Shown here: positions 1 through 13,087 of the stretch, piece after piece
Numbering within the stretch: the first letter of the stretch is position 1
Layout of the letters: every line of letters begins with the position of its first letter
Source: Haliclona indistincta
Lineage: Eukaryota > Porifera > Demospongiae > Haplosclerida > Chalinidae
NCBI GenBank assembly: GCA_964017065.1
Contig: OZ024785.1
Location: 2,251,142-2,315,141 of the forward strand
Length of the DNA: 64,000 bases
Direction of reading: 5' to 3'
The notes under the pieces: generated by a model
What the model was told of the DNA's origin: nothing
The model's input: the letters and a program-made list of their open reading frames with translations, nothing else
The model's database searches: none
Made by a program: the position numbers and the translations under genes

Positions 1-221
1 TGTTCTGAAGTAAAGGCGAACTCACTAGCTGTAAGGCACTGAGCCAGCAATAGACAATTTTGTCTTTACATCAACAACTAGATCGCCAGCCGGCGATATA
101 GCGAGGTAAGCAATCACGCTATAACTCACGAACAGAGCCTTATAGATTCATTTTCTTTTTTTTTATGCAAATGCAAAGGAGGCATATTATAGCTAGTAGC
201 TAATTCAAGTATGCACCCAAA

Positions 222-1956
222 TTACACAAAGAAGAGAGATACAAAGTGTTTAAACAAGTTCAGAGACTCAGCATGTGCCCAACTCGGCAATTGGTTCCAT
301 ATCCTAATTGTGCTTGGAAAAAACGAGTTATGATAGGCATTGGTTCTTGCTGAGGGTACATGGAGACAAGGAGAATTAGGCGAGGAGTGTCTTCCACGAT
401 ATGGCAGTAGAATACCAGGAGGAAAGTAAAAGTGACCATGATAAATTTTGTAAAGTATATACAGAGAGCTTTAAATACATCCTTCTGTTCTCAACCGTTG
501 GTAGGTCAGCTAACTCAAGCAGGTCATAATAGTCATTGTCCCAGGATTTAAGACATATTTTTAAACCAAACTTCTGCACTTTCTCAAGCTTGTCAATATC
601 CTTAGCACGATGAGGGGCCCAGACCGGGACTGCATATTCGAGATGTGGGCGAATCAGAGCTCTGTACAACTCGATCATGCCCTTAGTGTCTATTAGCCCG
701 TAGAATCTCCTGTAGAAGACCCAGTAGTTTTCTTGCTTTCGTGCAGACAGTGTCAATATGAGGTGACCAGCTCAATGAAGAGGAGATGAGCACACCAAGA
801 TATTTAAAAGACTGAACTTGCTCCGGTGCACTATCGCTACCACCTAAGCTGAGAGACAATGGCTGTCTGGGACGTCTTTTCCTTGATATCAGCATGCATT
901 TACATTTCACCGGGTTAAATGACAAATGTTTACCATCAGCCCAGGATTTGATGATGTCAATGTCACCCTGCAGGGAGTGTAGATCAGGAGCAGAATTTAT
1001 TGGCTTGAAAAGCAGCATATCATCTGCAAAGAGGTTAATCGTGCAATTTACTGACAGCTGTTGTGAAGCCACATCATCGATATAAAGCAGAAACAATAGT
1101 GGTCCAAGGACTGATCCTTGAGGGACACCAGACAGAACGTGGATGTTTGATGAAGAAACTCCATCACAAACAACATGCTGCCTACGTTCAGTGAGATAGC
1201 TGCAAATCCATTGGATGATTTTAGAATCAATGCCAATACTACAAAGTTTGTTCAGCAGCGGTCTGTGGGGAACCGTGTCAAAGGCTTTTCGAATATCAAA
1301 GAAGACAGCACAGACTTTTTGACCTTCTTCCAAAAGTTGAAACCACTGATTGGTGACATGGAGTAAAGCTGTTACAGTTGATTTACCATGCTGAAAACCC
1401 CATTGCTTGTTAGAGAGATCATTTTCATAGAGATAATCAGCAAGAAGAAGATAGAGGTGTCCTTTCTAACAGCTTGCTCACGACTGATAACAAAGAGATT
1501 GGTCTATAGTTAGTCTTAACTGCTTTTTGACTTAGGAATGGGGACAACAGAGGATATTTTCCAGGATTGGGGAAATGTGGCAAGGTCGATCGAGATATTG
1601 AACAGCTTGGCAATCGATGGTGCAATACTAGTGGCTGTAGCTTCAAGCATCTTGACAGAAATCCCATCAGGTCCACTGGCTTTTTGAGGATCGAGAGCAT
1701 TGATGAGAGCTTCTATCCTGACTCGGAGCACAGAGCAAGTCGTCTGAGGGGGCGTTGGAGTGCAGCAGATCAATGTCAGCTGCAGTCAGAGGGGATATGG
1801 AGGAATTAAAACAGGATCCAAAAAGTTGTTCAACATTTCCGCTTTAGTCTCTTTTGTTTTGGCTAGCTTTCCCTGATGATGGAGTTCAGGAATAGAATTT
1901 TGTTTTTTGCTAAGAAAATTCTATTCCTGAACTCCATCATCAGGGACAGCTTGCCA
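222..1956 (-). mobile_element. Decayed non-LTR (LINE) retrotransposon, reverse transcriptase region
   Basis: Read on the minus strand, pieces in different frames together give a LINE reverse transcriptase. The linker before the RT domain (KAEMLNNF) lies near 1830, followed by KASGPDGI (about 1680), NYRPISLLSV (about 1500), the catalytic A box FFDIRKAFD (about 1290), GVPQGSVLGPLLFLLYIDD, the FADD catalytic motif (about 1045) and the C-terminal RPHLEYAVPVW and SFFPSTIRIWNQLP segments, ending at a stop near 222. Intact elements of this group are several kb long and also carry an endonuclease domain, which is missing here. Several frame changes show the copy is dead. It probably belongs to a Jockey/CR1-like clade, but the clade was not tested. 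Confidence 0.9.
1860..1956. repeat. Inverted repeat at the 5' end of the LINE relic
   Basis: The arm at 1860-1901 is matched by its reverse complement at 1915-1956, with 32 perfect central pairs (1870-1901 with 1915-1946) and a 13-base spacer. The left arm is LINE coding sequence in minus orientation. The right arm is the same LINE segment in plus orientation and runs on beyond the repeat. This is what 5' inversion during target-primed insertion (twin priming) or two head-to-head fragments would leave. Confidence 0.85.
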
Positions 1957-2050
1957 AGCAAATATCGACTTTAGCTTGTGTTGTACGTTTCAGCGCTTAG
2001 TTTTCAGCGAGCGACGAGAAATTCTGCCGACAGACAGACACACACTACAC

Positions 2051-2352
2051 CAGTGGCGTATCTAGGGGGGGTGCTCAGGGTGCTCCAGCACCCCCCTTAA
2101 ACTAGAGATATTAATATTCATAAAGTAGCAGGCTACTGGCTAACCTAACCTCAGGCTCTTAAGCTCTATAGCTTCATCGAAGAATCCATGATCGAGTGCC
2201 GTACAGTTCTAAATAACGCACACTGTACCAATTATTACACGCAAAATAAACGAAAATTAATTGATAATGAATAATAATTAATTAGCAAAATTTTCGCGCT
2301 TCGCGCGCTCATATTCAGCACCCCCTTCTACCAAATCCTAGATACGCCACTG
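2051..2352. mobile_element. hAT-like MITE with 16-bp terminal inverted repeats
   Basis: The ends cagtggcgtatctagg (2051-2066) and its exact reverse complement (2337-2352) bound a 302-bp element with no coding potential. CAGTGGCG ends are typical of hAT elements, which make 8-bp target duplications. The sequence cactacac occurs immediately left (2043-2050) and one base beyond the right end (2354-2361), a near-perfect candidate duplication. A related element lies at 55927-56220. Confidence 0.8.
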
Positions 2353-3394
2353 TCACTACACAAACCGACTATACCGACCGTACCGTATGCCCCGTGGCTC
2401 CGCCCACCGAGGCATACAAGCATAGCACCACACGTGATACAGGTGTGACAACATTATCTGTGTAACAATACCAGTACATACTATAAATATTGCACAGTGA
2501 ATCATGCACAGTGAATCATGCATAATTCATTTAAAATTCTACCAATCCAGGCTGGGGTAAGTAACAACAGCAGCAACAACAAAAATCAGTGTCTGATGAA
2601 ATACAGTAAAAACTAACACACCAACATTCAATACTATTAATCTAAAACACTGCTTACTCTATTACTATTCACTCATTGAAACAAACTCACTCACCGACAG
2701 TGCTCACTTAGTATACCACTGTGTGTTTTATTCTTGCAATGACGTTTTAACACGTGTTCATCAATGGCACCGTGTGTAATTGCAATTCATAAATTTGTGG
2801 AGGTCTCTAGTTGAGTCAAAATAATATAATCACAGTGCACTGACAGCAGCTATTCACAATGATAGCATGTAGCTTTGCAGTGCTGATCCAGTGCAATGCA
2901 TTGGATCATGATAAAACCAGTAAGTCAGTTCAATAGTTTAGTCAAGCTCAGTAGCACATTCAGCTCACTGTGACTGGTATTTCATTTTAGATTGTCTCTC
3001 CTTCAGCACAGTGCCATCAATGGTAAACAGTATTTTTGCTTGAGGTCTCAAATCAATGATAAGAATTTTATATGCTAATTATCATGCATCAACATTAGTT
3101 CTGGGCTTGTGCATAATTATTATGCCGAAATGATTGAAGTGAACAGGAAAGGAATTTTAAGTTTAGTCTAATTGACATAATTTTCGACCACAGGTCTCCT
3201 ACTGTACAGTTGTATTAAATTCGGTTTGAGACTGTCTTCTTAGTGAGCTCCCAAGGAAAGTAGCATTGCATTGTGAATATTGTTAGAATAATGATAACGC
3301 TATTCGTGCGTCACAATTGTTGGCAGTCACGTGCACCCACGCTCAATATAACTACATAGTAACTTGATGCTGTTCCCGACGCACTGGCACTGCC
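2353..3394. other. No gene recognised; upstream region of R1
   Basis: AT-rich DNA without a supported coding region. It must contain the promoter and 5' leader of R1, but no specific element could be identified. Confidence 0.5.
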
Positions 3395-6300
3395 ATGAAT
3401 GTACACTGTCTCTTGTGGACCATTTTGATCGGTAAGTTGCACGGGTAAGTGATGATTAATTTACTGACTAACGCAGTGACTGCTGGTAGCTCATCTAGCA
3501 ATGTTACACTGGATTGCAGTTCGTCTCCTATAGCACTTGGAACTACTGCTGTATTTACGTGCAGTGCCACCGTACTTGCTATTGCTTGGGTCTCAAATGC
3601 CACTAATATAACAGTCGTTAATGATGGGCCAGCACAAGTGGCTTTTAGAACATCTACACTGTCAGTATTAGCACTCGGAATGAACAACAACACTTTTGTC
3701 ACCTGCAGAACTTTCTCACCATCATTTCCAGACAGAACAAAAATTATTCAGATCTACAGTTAGAATTTTCATGAACGTATACAACATAATCACTTTTTGT
3801 TTGCAGGTCCTCCAGAACCAGTGTCGGATCTTTCATCAGAGCCATCACCAGAAGCTGGTGTACTAGTGCTGAGCTGGTCTCCTCCATGGACTCCTGATGG
3901 AGTACAGCTACACTACACTGTCACAGTGTGGACCAACACCAGTACCATCGCAATGTTCAATACCTCCTCCACCACCATCACTATCAGTAGAGACAACATC
4001 ACTACCAGTGACTCCACATCAGAGTGTGATCAGTATATGTGGAGTGTCACTGCTATCAATCCTGCTGGTACCAGTAGACCTACTAACATCACTGCCACAA
4101 TACCATCAGGTTTGCCAGCATTCTGTATTATGGCTCATAATACTTGACTATCACAATAGCTCCAGTTGGTGGTATACTCAATGTATCGTATACAAGTAAC
4201 TCATCATTGCTATTATCACTGAAGGTATTTATTAAACATTCCTTTTAAAATAGACTGTATTTACATACGTTTTATAACTAAAGGATGTTCAGTGTTTGAT
4301 CGGTGATGTTAATTTCAGTATTATTCTGAGCAGTATTTGCATCAGTGCTAGTGTGTCTGACAGTATTGTACAGCTGGTCCCTATCAATGATAGTGTACAG
4401 TACACACTACCAGTATCACACAGTTGGACCAACATCACACTATTAGTAGAGAATCAATACGGCACACTCACACACACTGTTGATATCAATCAAACAGGTA
4501 TGACGATATAGCTGCATTGATATGCATAGTGATGAGGTGTCTTGTCGTGTTCACACTCCATAGTCTCTTGTCCGACACCTGCGCCCAGTGTTAGCACTAT
4601 GTCTGTGGTTCATGGTGAGTATATAGAACCATTCTAATATATTATTGTATTCTGTTTAGCATCGTCAGTGTCTTCTCATCCAACCTCCACACCTTCACCA
4701 CTAAGTAACATAAACCATGTATTAATCAGTTTAACATGATGCTTCGTGTATAGGTGAACCTATTATTGGAGTTATTATAGCGGCTGGTGCTGTGCCAATA
4801 TTGGTTGTAATTGGTGGACTAGCATTGTTCATAATAGTCCTAACAGCTGTTGTGATCGCAAGGAGAAGGAAGGAACGTAATAAGAAGACTGCAGCTAATA
4901 TTACAAGCACGTGTAAGTGGATATAATGTCTCAGTCTTGTCAATGATGTGTATTTTATGCTAATGTTTCTACAGTACGTGTTCTACCAATTGAAAGGTCA
5001 GTTGTAGCTTGTGTACAGTAGCCTGAGAGTAGCTGATATTTTTTTTGTTTGAACACTACAGCAATGAAAAACCGGCACCCGGTGAAAAAACTGTGAAAGA
5101 GGTCAGTAATATGATTACTTTATGAGTGTGGTTCAAAAGCATGTTGTATTAACTGATTCCAGTCAACATCATCTCCTCGCTCTATGTTACCTGACTACAT
5201 GACTCCAGCTGATGCAAGAAAGGAAGCTGACATCATCAGACAACAGGTCAGCATTTGAGTGAGTGTGGAATACTGGGCATGTGTGTGCATGTCTAAAACT
5301 TGATGAAAACAAGACTAATCTACTATTGTCATCCGCTGCTACGAAGTACTGATAGTTGTTGTGAAGATCAACCTGCATCCATTTGTCCTTGTGTGTGTTA
5401 GAGTGTTTGTGTGCTGTGCATATAAAGTTATGTATAAGGAATGCCTCAACATCTTTGCTGGAGGCCGCAACCCACTACTTGTTTATCTCTTGCTTTAGGT
5501 TGACCCACAGCAGAGCCTCTCCCAAGAGGGCAATAGCTCCCAAGTAAGCAAGGGTTGTGTATTTTGTTTGCCAATGTTTAGCCACAACACAAATACCTAC
5601 AACACCCATACCAGTATCAGATTACACACAATCATGAATAATATTATTAAATTTATGCACACATGTGAGCTTGCCTAATCAAGCATAATTATATCAGCAG
5701 TACTAGTATTGGAGCCAAGTGCTGTAAATACACAAACACTGTACATGTAGTAAACAATAGTTTGTCAGACATACTAGCAGTTGAATGTTGTTTCTGTGAA
5801 TTGAGGATATCTTGATATTTGTTTTTTGTCGAGGTATGTTAGTGTTTGTGTGTTTAGCTTCACACAGAATTCAATGCATGCACAAGCACGCACTCATACA
5901 TGCTCACACCGGTAGTTCTTATTCTGTTAGCTGTATTAATGGGATTAGTGTATACCTAGTGAGGAATGTGCTGATGGTCACCGGCCATTGCCAGCTCACA
6001 TTATAGCTAATCTAATCAATGAACTTTCAAAAATGGATCTATTGAATTTTAATAACTGACCTCGTGCACATAATCTAGTTGGTTACTATGACAATGGTAA
6101 ACCACCAGTTCTGGCATTGTATACTGCAGTGCTTCACTGCACTGTTGAAATTTGAATTCGCTGCCAAAATTCTTTATTCATCATCATCATCATGTAGGGT
6201 GTGTCTACTGGTGGTAGTATACTGGATGATGTCAAGGTTGTTGATACTGGTCACTACTCTACTGTATGGAATAACAAGGTGTGATAATAGTAACAAGATA

Positions 6301-7621
6301 GCACATGAGTTCTGTAAACAGGGAATGTGCAACTATAATTTGTTACATTTGTAATTTGCAATTTGTAACTATAATTTGAAATACACAGCAATTACTACTA
6401 CGGCACTCCTAGGGTGTGACAATTTTTTTTTCTGTTGGTAGACACAATAGCATTCCGTGAATGTGACGTCATTATAAATTTTTAACAGCTAAACAAAATT
6501 TTGTGTGATTTCTTACTCATTAAAATAATATTATATGTATGTTTTCAGTTAAACCAAGGAGGAAAGGATGCTAATCCCAAGAGGCACTCATCATACAGCT
6601 ACAAGGTGAGATCACTGTTTTGAATCATAATAGCCTAATGTTCAGGAATAGAGAATGCATAGTTTTATTTCACTGCAGCAGCATAATTGGTGTGTTCTCT
6701 CTACAGATGACCCGCCCCACAATATCACCTCCTCAGCGTAGCTTCAGTCAAGCTAGCTCTAGCATTGTATCAGTGGATCCTCTAATAGTGTCTCCAGTTG
6801 ACCAGACACACTCTCCACTTGTTGCATCTCAAAGAGCTAACTCTGCCTCCAGTTCAGAGTACAAGAACATGAACACCAGTAGCATAGTGCAGTCAGGTAG
6901 AGCCACACCCCCTCAACATTCCAGCCATTATAATCACCTTCGGCCCTCACCGACGTCAACCTCATCAGGAGAGAGAACTGCCAGCAGTGTGTTCACCTAC
7001 TCTAGTCAAGAGTCTAACCACCCTCTCCCTCCTCTGCCTGGAGAAGAGCCATTACCCAGTCCTGAACTGCCTGAGAAAGAACCAATACCCAGTCCTGAAC
7101 TGCCTGAAAAAGAACCATTACCCAGTCCCCCTCAGCTTGAAGAAGAACCACTGCCCAGTCGCCCCCCTCAGCTTGAAGATGAACCACTGCCCAGTCGCCC
7201 CCCTCAGCTTGAAGATGAACCACTGCCCAGTCACGCCCCTCAGCTTGAAGAAGAACCACTGCCCAGTTCCACACTAACTGAAGAGGAACCACTACCCAGC
7301 CCCATACCGGCTTCTGATGGCAGCCAAGCATCTCACGGCTCCTCGGAGAGAGCAAGTGCTCTACTAAAGCCTCCAGTCAGCTATGATACTCCAGTAGAAC
7401 ACAGCACCACACCACCTCCGAGACCATCCTCACAATATACTGATACTACACAGCCACTCCCTCCACTGCCGGGAGAGCATGACGATGACGACAGACCATA
7501 TTCATTAAAATATGCACACTATCATGCAGACCCCTCCCTCTCAAATGACAACACAAATATCACTTCAACAAGCACTGATCAGCAATCACCTCAACCTGAT
7601 TCACCGTGGTACTTAAACTAG
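3395..7621 (+). CDS. R1: Ig/FN3 transmembrane receptor with Pro-rich tail
   Basis: Fourteen exons join in frame: 3395-3431, 3477-3758, 3807-4109, 4160-4224, 4284-4497, 4564-4614, 4660-4704, 4754-4912, 4975-4996, 5062-5101, 5163-5246, 5499-5543, 6549-6605, 6707-7621. Exon 1 encodes a short hydrophobic signal (MNVHCLLWTILI). Exon 2 is a divergent Ig-like domain with Cys in LDCSSS, FTCSA and VTCRT. Exon 3 is FN3, and exons 4-5 a second FN3-like domain. Exons 6-7 form a Thr/Ser/Pro stalk. Exon 8 is one membrane helix followed by the stop-transfer run RRRKERNKK. The tail carries DYMTP, EYKNM (YxxM, PI3-kinase SH2-type), SYDTP and about seven EEPLPSP-like repeats. It is probably a type I receptor recruiting SH2 and SH3 adaptors. 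Ligand unknown. Confidence 0.85.
7038..7305 (+). repeat. Pro/Glu-rich tandem repeats within the R1 tail
   Basis: About seven imperfect repeats of roughly 30-36 bp encode EEPLPSP-type units (EKEPIPSPELP, EDEPLPSRPPQL and similar). Each holds a PxxP-like core with acidic flanks. Copy number probably varies between alleles. Confidence 0.8.
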
Positions 7622-7810
7622 TACGCAGATCATTCAGTTATATCAGCATTATCAGCATAACAATTCTCATGAAAATTATGAACTATAATCAAAGACAACC
7701 TTTTTTTATTGGAAGCACTAATATTAATGATAGCTTTATTCATACAGCCCAATTAACCTGTTATTGTAGTCTGCTAATTAAAACTGATTTCTTGCAAGAA
7801 GCGATCAAGC

Positions 7811-9530
7811 ATGGAATTTAGTATGAGGTGTCTTGGGAATCGCTTTTTCAAGTACAACGACTATTCTGCTATATTGGAGTGGTACGCTGGGCATTCCTAG
7901 CGCTAGCTTGATCAATGGTCCATATCCTATGAATGCTGTTGCTCCACTCGGCGCCACGGTGACCTTCACGTGTGTGGTGAATAGAACCAAGCTGCCGTTT
8001 CCATTGCTAGCTATTGTTTGGAGGGTGGACGGTGTACACGTACCTGGCAGTACTGATGTCCAGCAAGACGTTACCAATGGATCTTTGGAAATTAGTGTTC
8101 TTCACTTCAGCTAACCGTGTCCCTTGCTGACAGGGCACATGTGGTTCAGTGTGCTATCGTGCAAACTTCAACTGTTTTCATGACCAATAGCAGCGCTACT
8201 TTAACATCTTATGGTAAGATGAGTGACCCTTTGTATCTTTCTCTGCTGTGTTCTGTTTGTCATGCAAGGGTGCTCAGTACGAGCCCCACCCACACGCCAA
8301 TCGCCATGTTTAGAGAAACGAAATTACAATGTACACGATATTAATGCGAGCCTCTCTGCAGGTCCACCTGAGGCACCATCAAACCTCACATCAACACAGT
8401 CCAGTGACAATGCTCTGATATTATCATGGAGTGCTCCATCCTCTCCAGTACAGCTACATTACACTGTCACAGTGTGGACCAACACCAGTACCATCACAAT
8501 GTTCAATACCTCCTCCACCACCATCACTATCAGTAGAGACAACATCACTACCAGTGACTCCACATCAGAGTGTGATCAGTATGTGTGGAGTGTCACTGCT
8601 ATCAATCCTGCTGGTACCAGTACACCTACTAACATCACTGCTACAATACCATCAGGTTTATTGACAATGTTGTGATAGTTTGTGCAACTATCCATTACCA
8701 CACTAGCTCCAGTCAGTGGTACACTCAATGTATCATATACAAGCAACTGTTCTCTTTTAATATCACTAAAGGTAATGATTTTAATGCACGTTTTGTCTTT
8801 AGTATCATGATCATGTTTGTTTCACCCAAACAGGACGTCCAGTGTTTGATCGGTGATGTTAATTTCAGTATTGTTCTGAGCAGTATTTGCAGCAGTGCTA
8901 GTGTGTCTGACAGTATTGTACAGCTGGTCCCTATCAATGATAGTGTACAGTACACACTACCAGTATCACACAGTTGGACCAACATCACACTATTAGTAGA
9001 GAATCAATACGGCACACTCACACACACTGTTGATATCAATCAAACAGGTATGTTGCTGTAAGAACCCAATAGCCGACTAATCATAACACTCACAGACACT
9101 TGCACAGTGTCTAAATTTTTCTCCTGCAATGGTATGATAATCATGATCGCATCACTTACTAGTTTTGTAACTATTGATTCAGGTCATCAACTATTCCTGT
9201 TGTTTGCGTTAGTACCTGTAACAGTACTAGTACTGGCATCATTGCTTGTTATGATCTCTGTTTGCTTATACCAGAAGAAGTACAGTGCTACAGCTGCAAA
9301 TGTGAGTATTTACTGTACATGATTTATACCTATCACTGCCATGTGTAGGACAACAAGATAGCTGAGTCAATCATAAGAATGGATGCATACTGTACATGTA
9401 TAATAATGACCCCGCAGGTACGTAAACTGTACTCAAAATTATTATTGGTGAATCATTAAATGGATGACTCCTTCTATAATAGGCTAATCATGATACTAGA
9501 CAGCAGTCTGTGCCTAATGAGGAGGTGTAG
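7811..9530 (+). pseudogene. R2: S-like Ig/FN3 receptor with frameshifted Ig exon
   Basis: Paralogue of R16. The Ig segment (NGPYPMNAVAPLG, FTCVVN) runs from about 7901. The reading frame changes near 8095, before QLTVSLADRAHVVQCA, so the Ig exon (to 8213) is not one open frame. The ATGs at 7811 and 7823 are out of frame with the Ig domain unless a 49-nt intron (7852-7900) is removed. Later exons are intact: FN3 8362-8655, second domain 8707-8771 and 8834-9047, stalk 9096-9131, transmembrane 9183-9301, tail 9349-9417 and 9483-9530. The tail is short, has no VQYDEI motif and ends NEEV. The frameshift may be genuine or a sequencing error. Otherwise this is a full-length locus. Confidence 0.65.
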
Positions 9531-10069
9531 TGTGTATGACTGTACTACATGCCCGTGATTATGTGACAATTCATCTATCCGTCAAGCACTTAACATTAGC
9601 ATATAATATTAACATCTTATTCAGTATTTTTTGTCGTACATGTAATAGTCATAGATCCTAGAGAATAATGTACCTGGAATAGGAATCAAATAAATATTTT
9701 GGCGATGATGGTTGTATGCAAAATGTAAGATTTTTAAGCTTCTGATCATGTTTCTTTGTTTTATCATTAACAATGGATTTTGATCTAAGATGTAGGAGAA
9801 AAAATAATAAAATTAATAAAGTAATGACAATCAGTAGAACAAGGGCGTAGAAAAAAACAAGGGAAAATACGAAAGTAAAATAAAATAAAAGTTAACAATA
9901 AAACAATGGTTTATAACGCAGAGCTATAATATTATTCAAAAAAAGAAAAGATACTAGCTACAACAACACTAACAAAGGTCTAGAAAATATTAAGTCAAAT
10001 GACCAAGCATCATGTTTTTATTTCTGTTATGCAATTAAAATTATTTGATCTTTGGTTAGTAACAGAGTA
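9531..10069. other. No gene recognised
   Basis: AT-rich 3' flank of R2. No coding or structured element supported. Confidence 0.4.
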
Positions 10070-10235
10070 TGTCAAAGGAGTTCTGCCTCTGAATACAAAA
10101 ACATTATAAGCAACAACATAGTGCATTCAACACACTCTCAGAAGTCCACAATCGCCTTTATCTCATCAAAGTTAACTCTATAGGGGAGAGAACTGGCTAT
10201 GTTGTTGTCTAGAGTACAACCACTAAACTTTTCTG
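10070..10235 (+). pseudogene. Relic of an R1-type cytoplasmic tail exon
   Basis: The stretch resembles the last exon of R1: SASEYKNI followed by NNIVHS here matches SSEYKNM and SSIVQS in R1, and GERTG matches GERTA farther on, with an intervening deletion. No open frame covers it. It suggests a second, lost R1-like gene downstream of R2. Confidence 0.5.
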
Positions 10236-10775
10236 CCACTAATCAAAAAATAACTAAAAATACTAATGTAGTACACTATGAGATCTACATAACATGATGT
10301 GCTTTGAGAATGAGTGCTCGCATGTTCCTGTGTGTAATTGCACCAGACAGTTCATATAGTCTTCATACTTACAAGTCATTGACTGTTTGTTGATTGAGCC
10401 TTGCCCTGGTCACTGTAGATAGCTAACAGTTTTACAGCACAGTTCTGGTGGTGGTGCAGTTTCTCAGTGCACAGCATAATTACTGCCACAATGAAACTGA
10501 AGCTAAAGTTGAGAGTACCTCTCCTTTGGCTAACAGAAAGGAACACTTAATAGTATGGCTTATTACATCGCTCCAATTTCAAACCGTAATGATCAGCACT
10601 GTTTTTTTTTCTCTGATTTTATGGGGGAATTTGATGTGCTGCATCTTGTTTTCTGCTTAGCATATATGCACAAAAGTGCTTTTATTGATTAGACCAAGTC
10701 TAACACTACCTGCCGTGCAACTATGGCGAGCTGGTGACGCTCTCGGGTACGCACAAAAGACCTCGCTTCTGCTAC
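10236..10775. other. No gene recognised
   Basis: A 70-codon open frame at 10448-10660 has no recognisable features and is probably chance. No repeat or RNA gene seen. Confidence 0.4.
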
Positions 10776-11062
10776 ATGGTTTGTACACGTTTTCTCGACT
10801 TCTGAGCTAGAGATCGACGCGCTGTAAACGCAGTACTATTCAGTACCATCTTGCGCAGAAACGTATAGAGCGATTTGTCGATATTCGTTCGCGAAGGTAG
10901 CAAAGCAGCGTTCGTGCACTAGAAAAAACTACGCTGTAAAAAAAGTAAGCGCTATTACGAAAATTCGCTCTATACGTTTGTGCGCAAGATGCTACTGAAT
11001 AGCACTGCGTTTACAGCGCGTCGATCTCTTGCTCAGAAGTCGAGAAAACGTGTACAAACCAT
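10776..11062. mobile_element. Palindromic MITE, 287 bp
   Basis: The arms at about 10776-10895 and 10940-11062 are reverse complements with few mismatches, from atggtttgtacacgttttct inward to the shared segment around cgctctatacgtttgtgcgc. No coding potential. The transcript or single strand would fold into a long hairpin. Confidence 0.8.
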
Positions 11063-11952
11063 CCGTGTATTATTTCTGCCATACTCTTATGGGAGATCGG
11101 TTTGTTTATAAATAGTTATTCAACCACAACCATGTAACTATGAATATTAAGTCCTTGCACCGCCACCTAAAAGGGTGTCTGTTGATTAAGCTAGATTTGG
11201 CGTCATCTTGCTGTTCGGTAGGGTGTGACCATGGTTTAGCTCTTTGACCACTGAAAAGTTGTAAAATTACAATGCTACTTAATATTCATGGTAAGTGACC
11301 ACTTATTAATAATTTATTAATAACACAAGTTATAATGGTTATTGTACAGGAAATGAGATGCAGGCGGCATTCAAGTACCATGAAACCACCCCTTTGTCGG
11401 CGGAGCCTTCATCTTTACAAGTTTCCGGTTTCGGGCCTTTGAGGATCAAAAAATCCGACCCTGTAAAGAACATATATATATATATTTTTTGAGAGACAGA
11501 TATGAACTGTGTGAATGATAAGATATGTTTGTAGTGTCTGTGCGTGTCTAGCCGAATGGGCCTGAGCCGCTTGCAAGAGGAAGAAGCGAGCTAGCTAGCT
11601 GCACTAAATTCTGTCTATCGGTCAATGGCAAGCATTCACAACTTGTAGGAATTACTGCTGCAGTCATTTAAATGTACCTGGATAGCTGCAATCAGCCACA
11701 CAATCCGGAAAAGCTGAGTACAAAGCCCCTCAAAATCCGCCATAGTTCAAGACAAACAGAAACCACGCCTACAACGACACGCCCAACAACGAGCTGACGT
11801 CTACAGGTCGTCAAGGCGTGGGTGCATGGGTTAACGTCACGTGCTCCGCCCCAGCTAGCTCAGATGTCAAAGAGCTAATTAGCACAGCATATTCCTGGCT
11901 GGGTGGTGTTGGTGGTGGTAGTAGAGGGGTAGTGGTGGGGCATGGGAGGCCC
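11063..11952. other. No gene recognised
   Basis: Unassigned DNA containing a short (AT)n run near 11470. No supported coding region. Confidence 0.4.
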
Positions 11953-12128
11953 CCGTATAGCGGAAAATGTTCGCGAATGCGCGAGATATGATTTCGCGAA
12001 TAATATTTTCGCGAATCAGTGCTATTGCCCATCTTTGTCAACAAAAACAAGACATTCTCGGATAATATTTTCGCGAATAGCCTATAATTCGCGAAATTTT
12101 TCTCCCGCAAAAATTTCCCGCTATACGG
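11953..12128. mobile_element. Short MITE with ccgtatagcgg termini
   Basis: The 11-bp ends ccgtatagcgg (11953-11963) and ccgctatacgg (12118-12128) enclose subterminal ttcgcgaa and attttcgcgaa copies in both orientations. It is non-coding and about 176 bp long. Confidence 0.8.
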
Positions 12129-12130
12129 TA

Positions 12131-13087
12131 AGGTAGAGTGGCCTATTTCCGGTCACTGTTTGGCTCGTTCAGGTTTGCACGCACCGAGCGCCAAGACGAA
12201 CGAGCCGCGAGCTCTTGCATTGCAGTCACTGATACTACTGGGTATACTCTTTCAGCAGGAGAAAGTTGGCGTTGAAGATTCGATGCTTCTTGGCAGCAAG
12301 AATTAATAAAAACTAGTAACCATAAATAGCGAAAATCGGGGTTAAATTGGGTAATTCCGGTCACTTTGAAAAGCGACTTTCTATGCTAGCGACGAGCTGT
12401 TTTTGCTAGAAATAGATGTGTTCAGCATCCTATAACATTCTATTATTCTCAGTAAGCAGTACATTTGTATAATGATTGCATTTGGCAGATGTTTCTGGCA
12501 TGGATTCTTGTTACAGCTATTTTTGGTCTAAATGCAAAGTGCTGTAGAGATTTCCAAAAATGTGTGCCGCGCTACGATTAGCTTTGGTAGTCTCCTGCCG
12601 CTTTCAAAGCTGTCTGCAAGATTTTATTTGTTTTCGCGGCAGAGAAATTTGTAAAAGCTATTTTTCAATGTCACCGCCCACGCAGAGCTTAAAATGAGCT
12701 CCACCTACCATGATACAGACATCTGCCAGCTCGAAATCGCTGAAGGTAGCTAGATACTACTACGTCTGCATTTTCATTAATGTTCAGTCTTTAGTTTAAG
12801 CTTAGTTTACTAACGATTTACACCTTCTTTTAAGAATTAAAATTCATAAGGCAAAGTTTCTCTTTTTTACTTCAGCTCCGTCAAGCATACAAAGGTTCAG
12901 AGTGGCGCTGATTATACAAACAGGAAGGTAGTCAGTTAGCCTAAGTCTGGCTGTTGTGGTAGTGAGATGTTGGCGCTACGAAGGCAGCATATTGGCTGGT
13001 GGAGTGAAAGCCCCTTCTTTCCAGGGCGATGGATTTTCTGCAAAGTGACCGGAAATAGGCGGTGACCGAAATTAGGCCACTTTACCT
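12131..13087. mobile_element. Non-autonomous TIR element with TA target duplication
   Basis: About 27-bp imperfect terminal inverted repeats (aggtagagtggcctatttcc at left; its counterpart ends ggccactttacct at right) are flanked by TA at 12129-12130 and 13088-13089. TA duplication fits the Tc1/mariner group. No transposase frame is visible in 957 bp. A second ccggtcactttg-like subterminal copy occurs at both ends (about 12354 and 13044). Confidence 0.75.

Noticed and set aside
7014..7355. Antisense frame across the R1 Pro-rich repeats
   Set aside because: Mirror of the repeat sequence on the coding strand; no features of its own.
8431..8664. Recurring frame starting MLHPLQYSYTTLSQ in each FN3 exon
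   Set aside because: It is an out-of-frame reading of the conserved FN3 exon and recurs only because that exon is nearly invariant.
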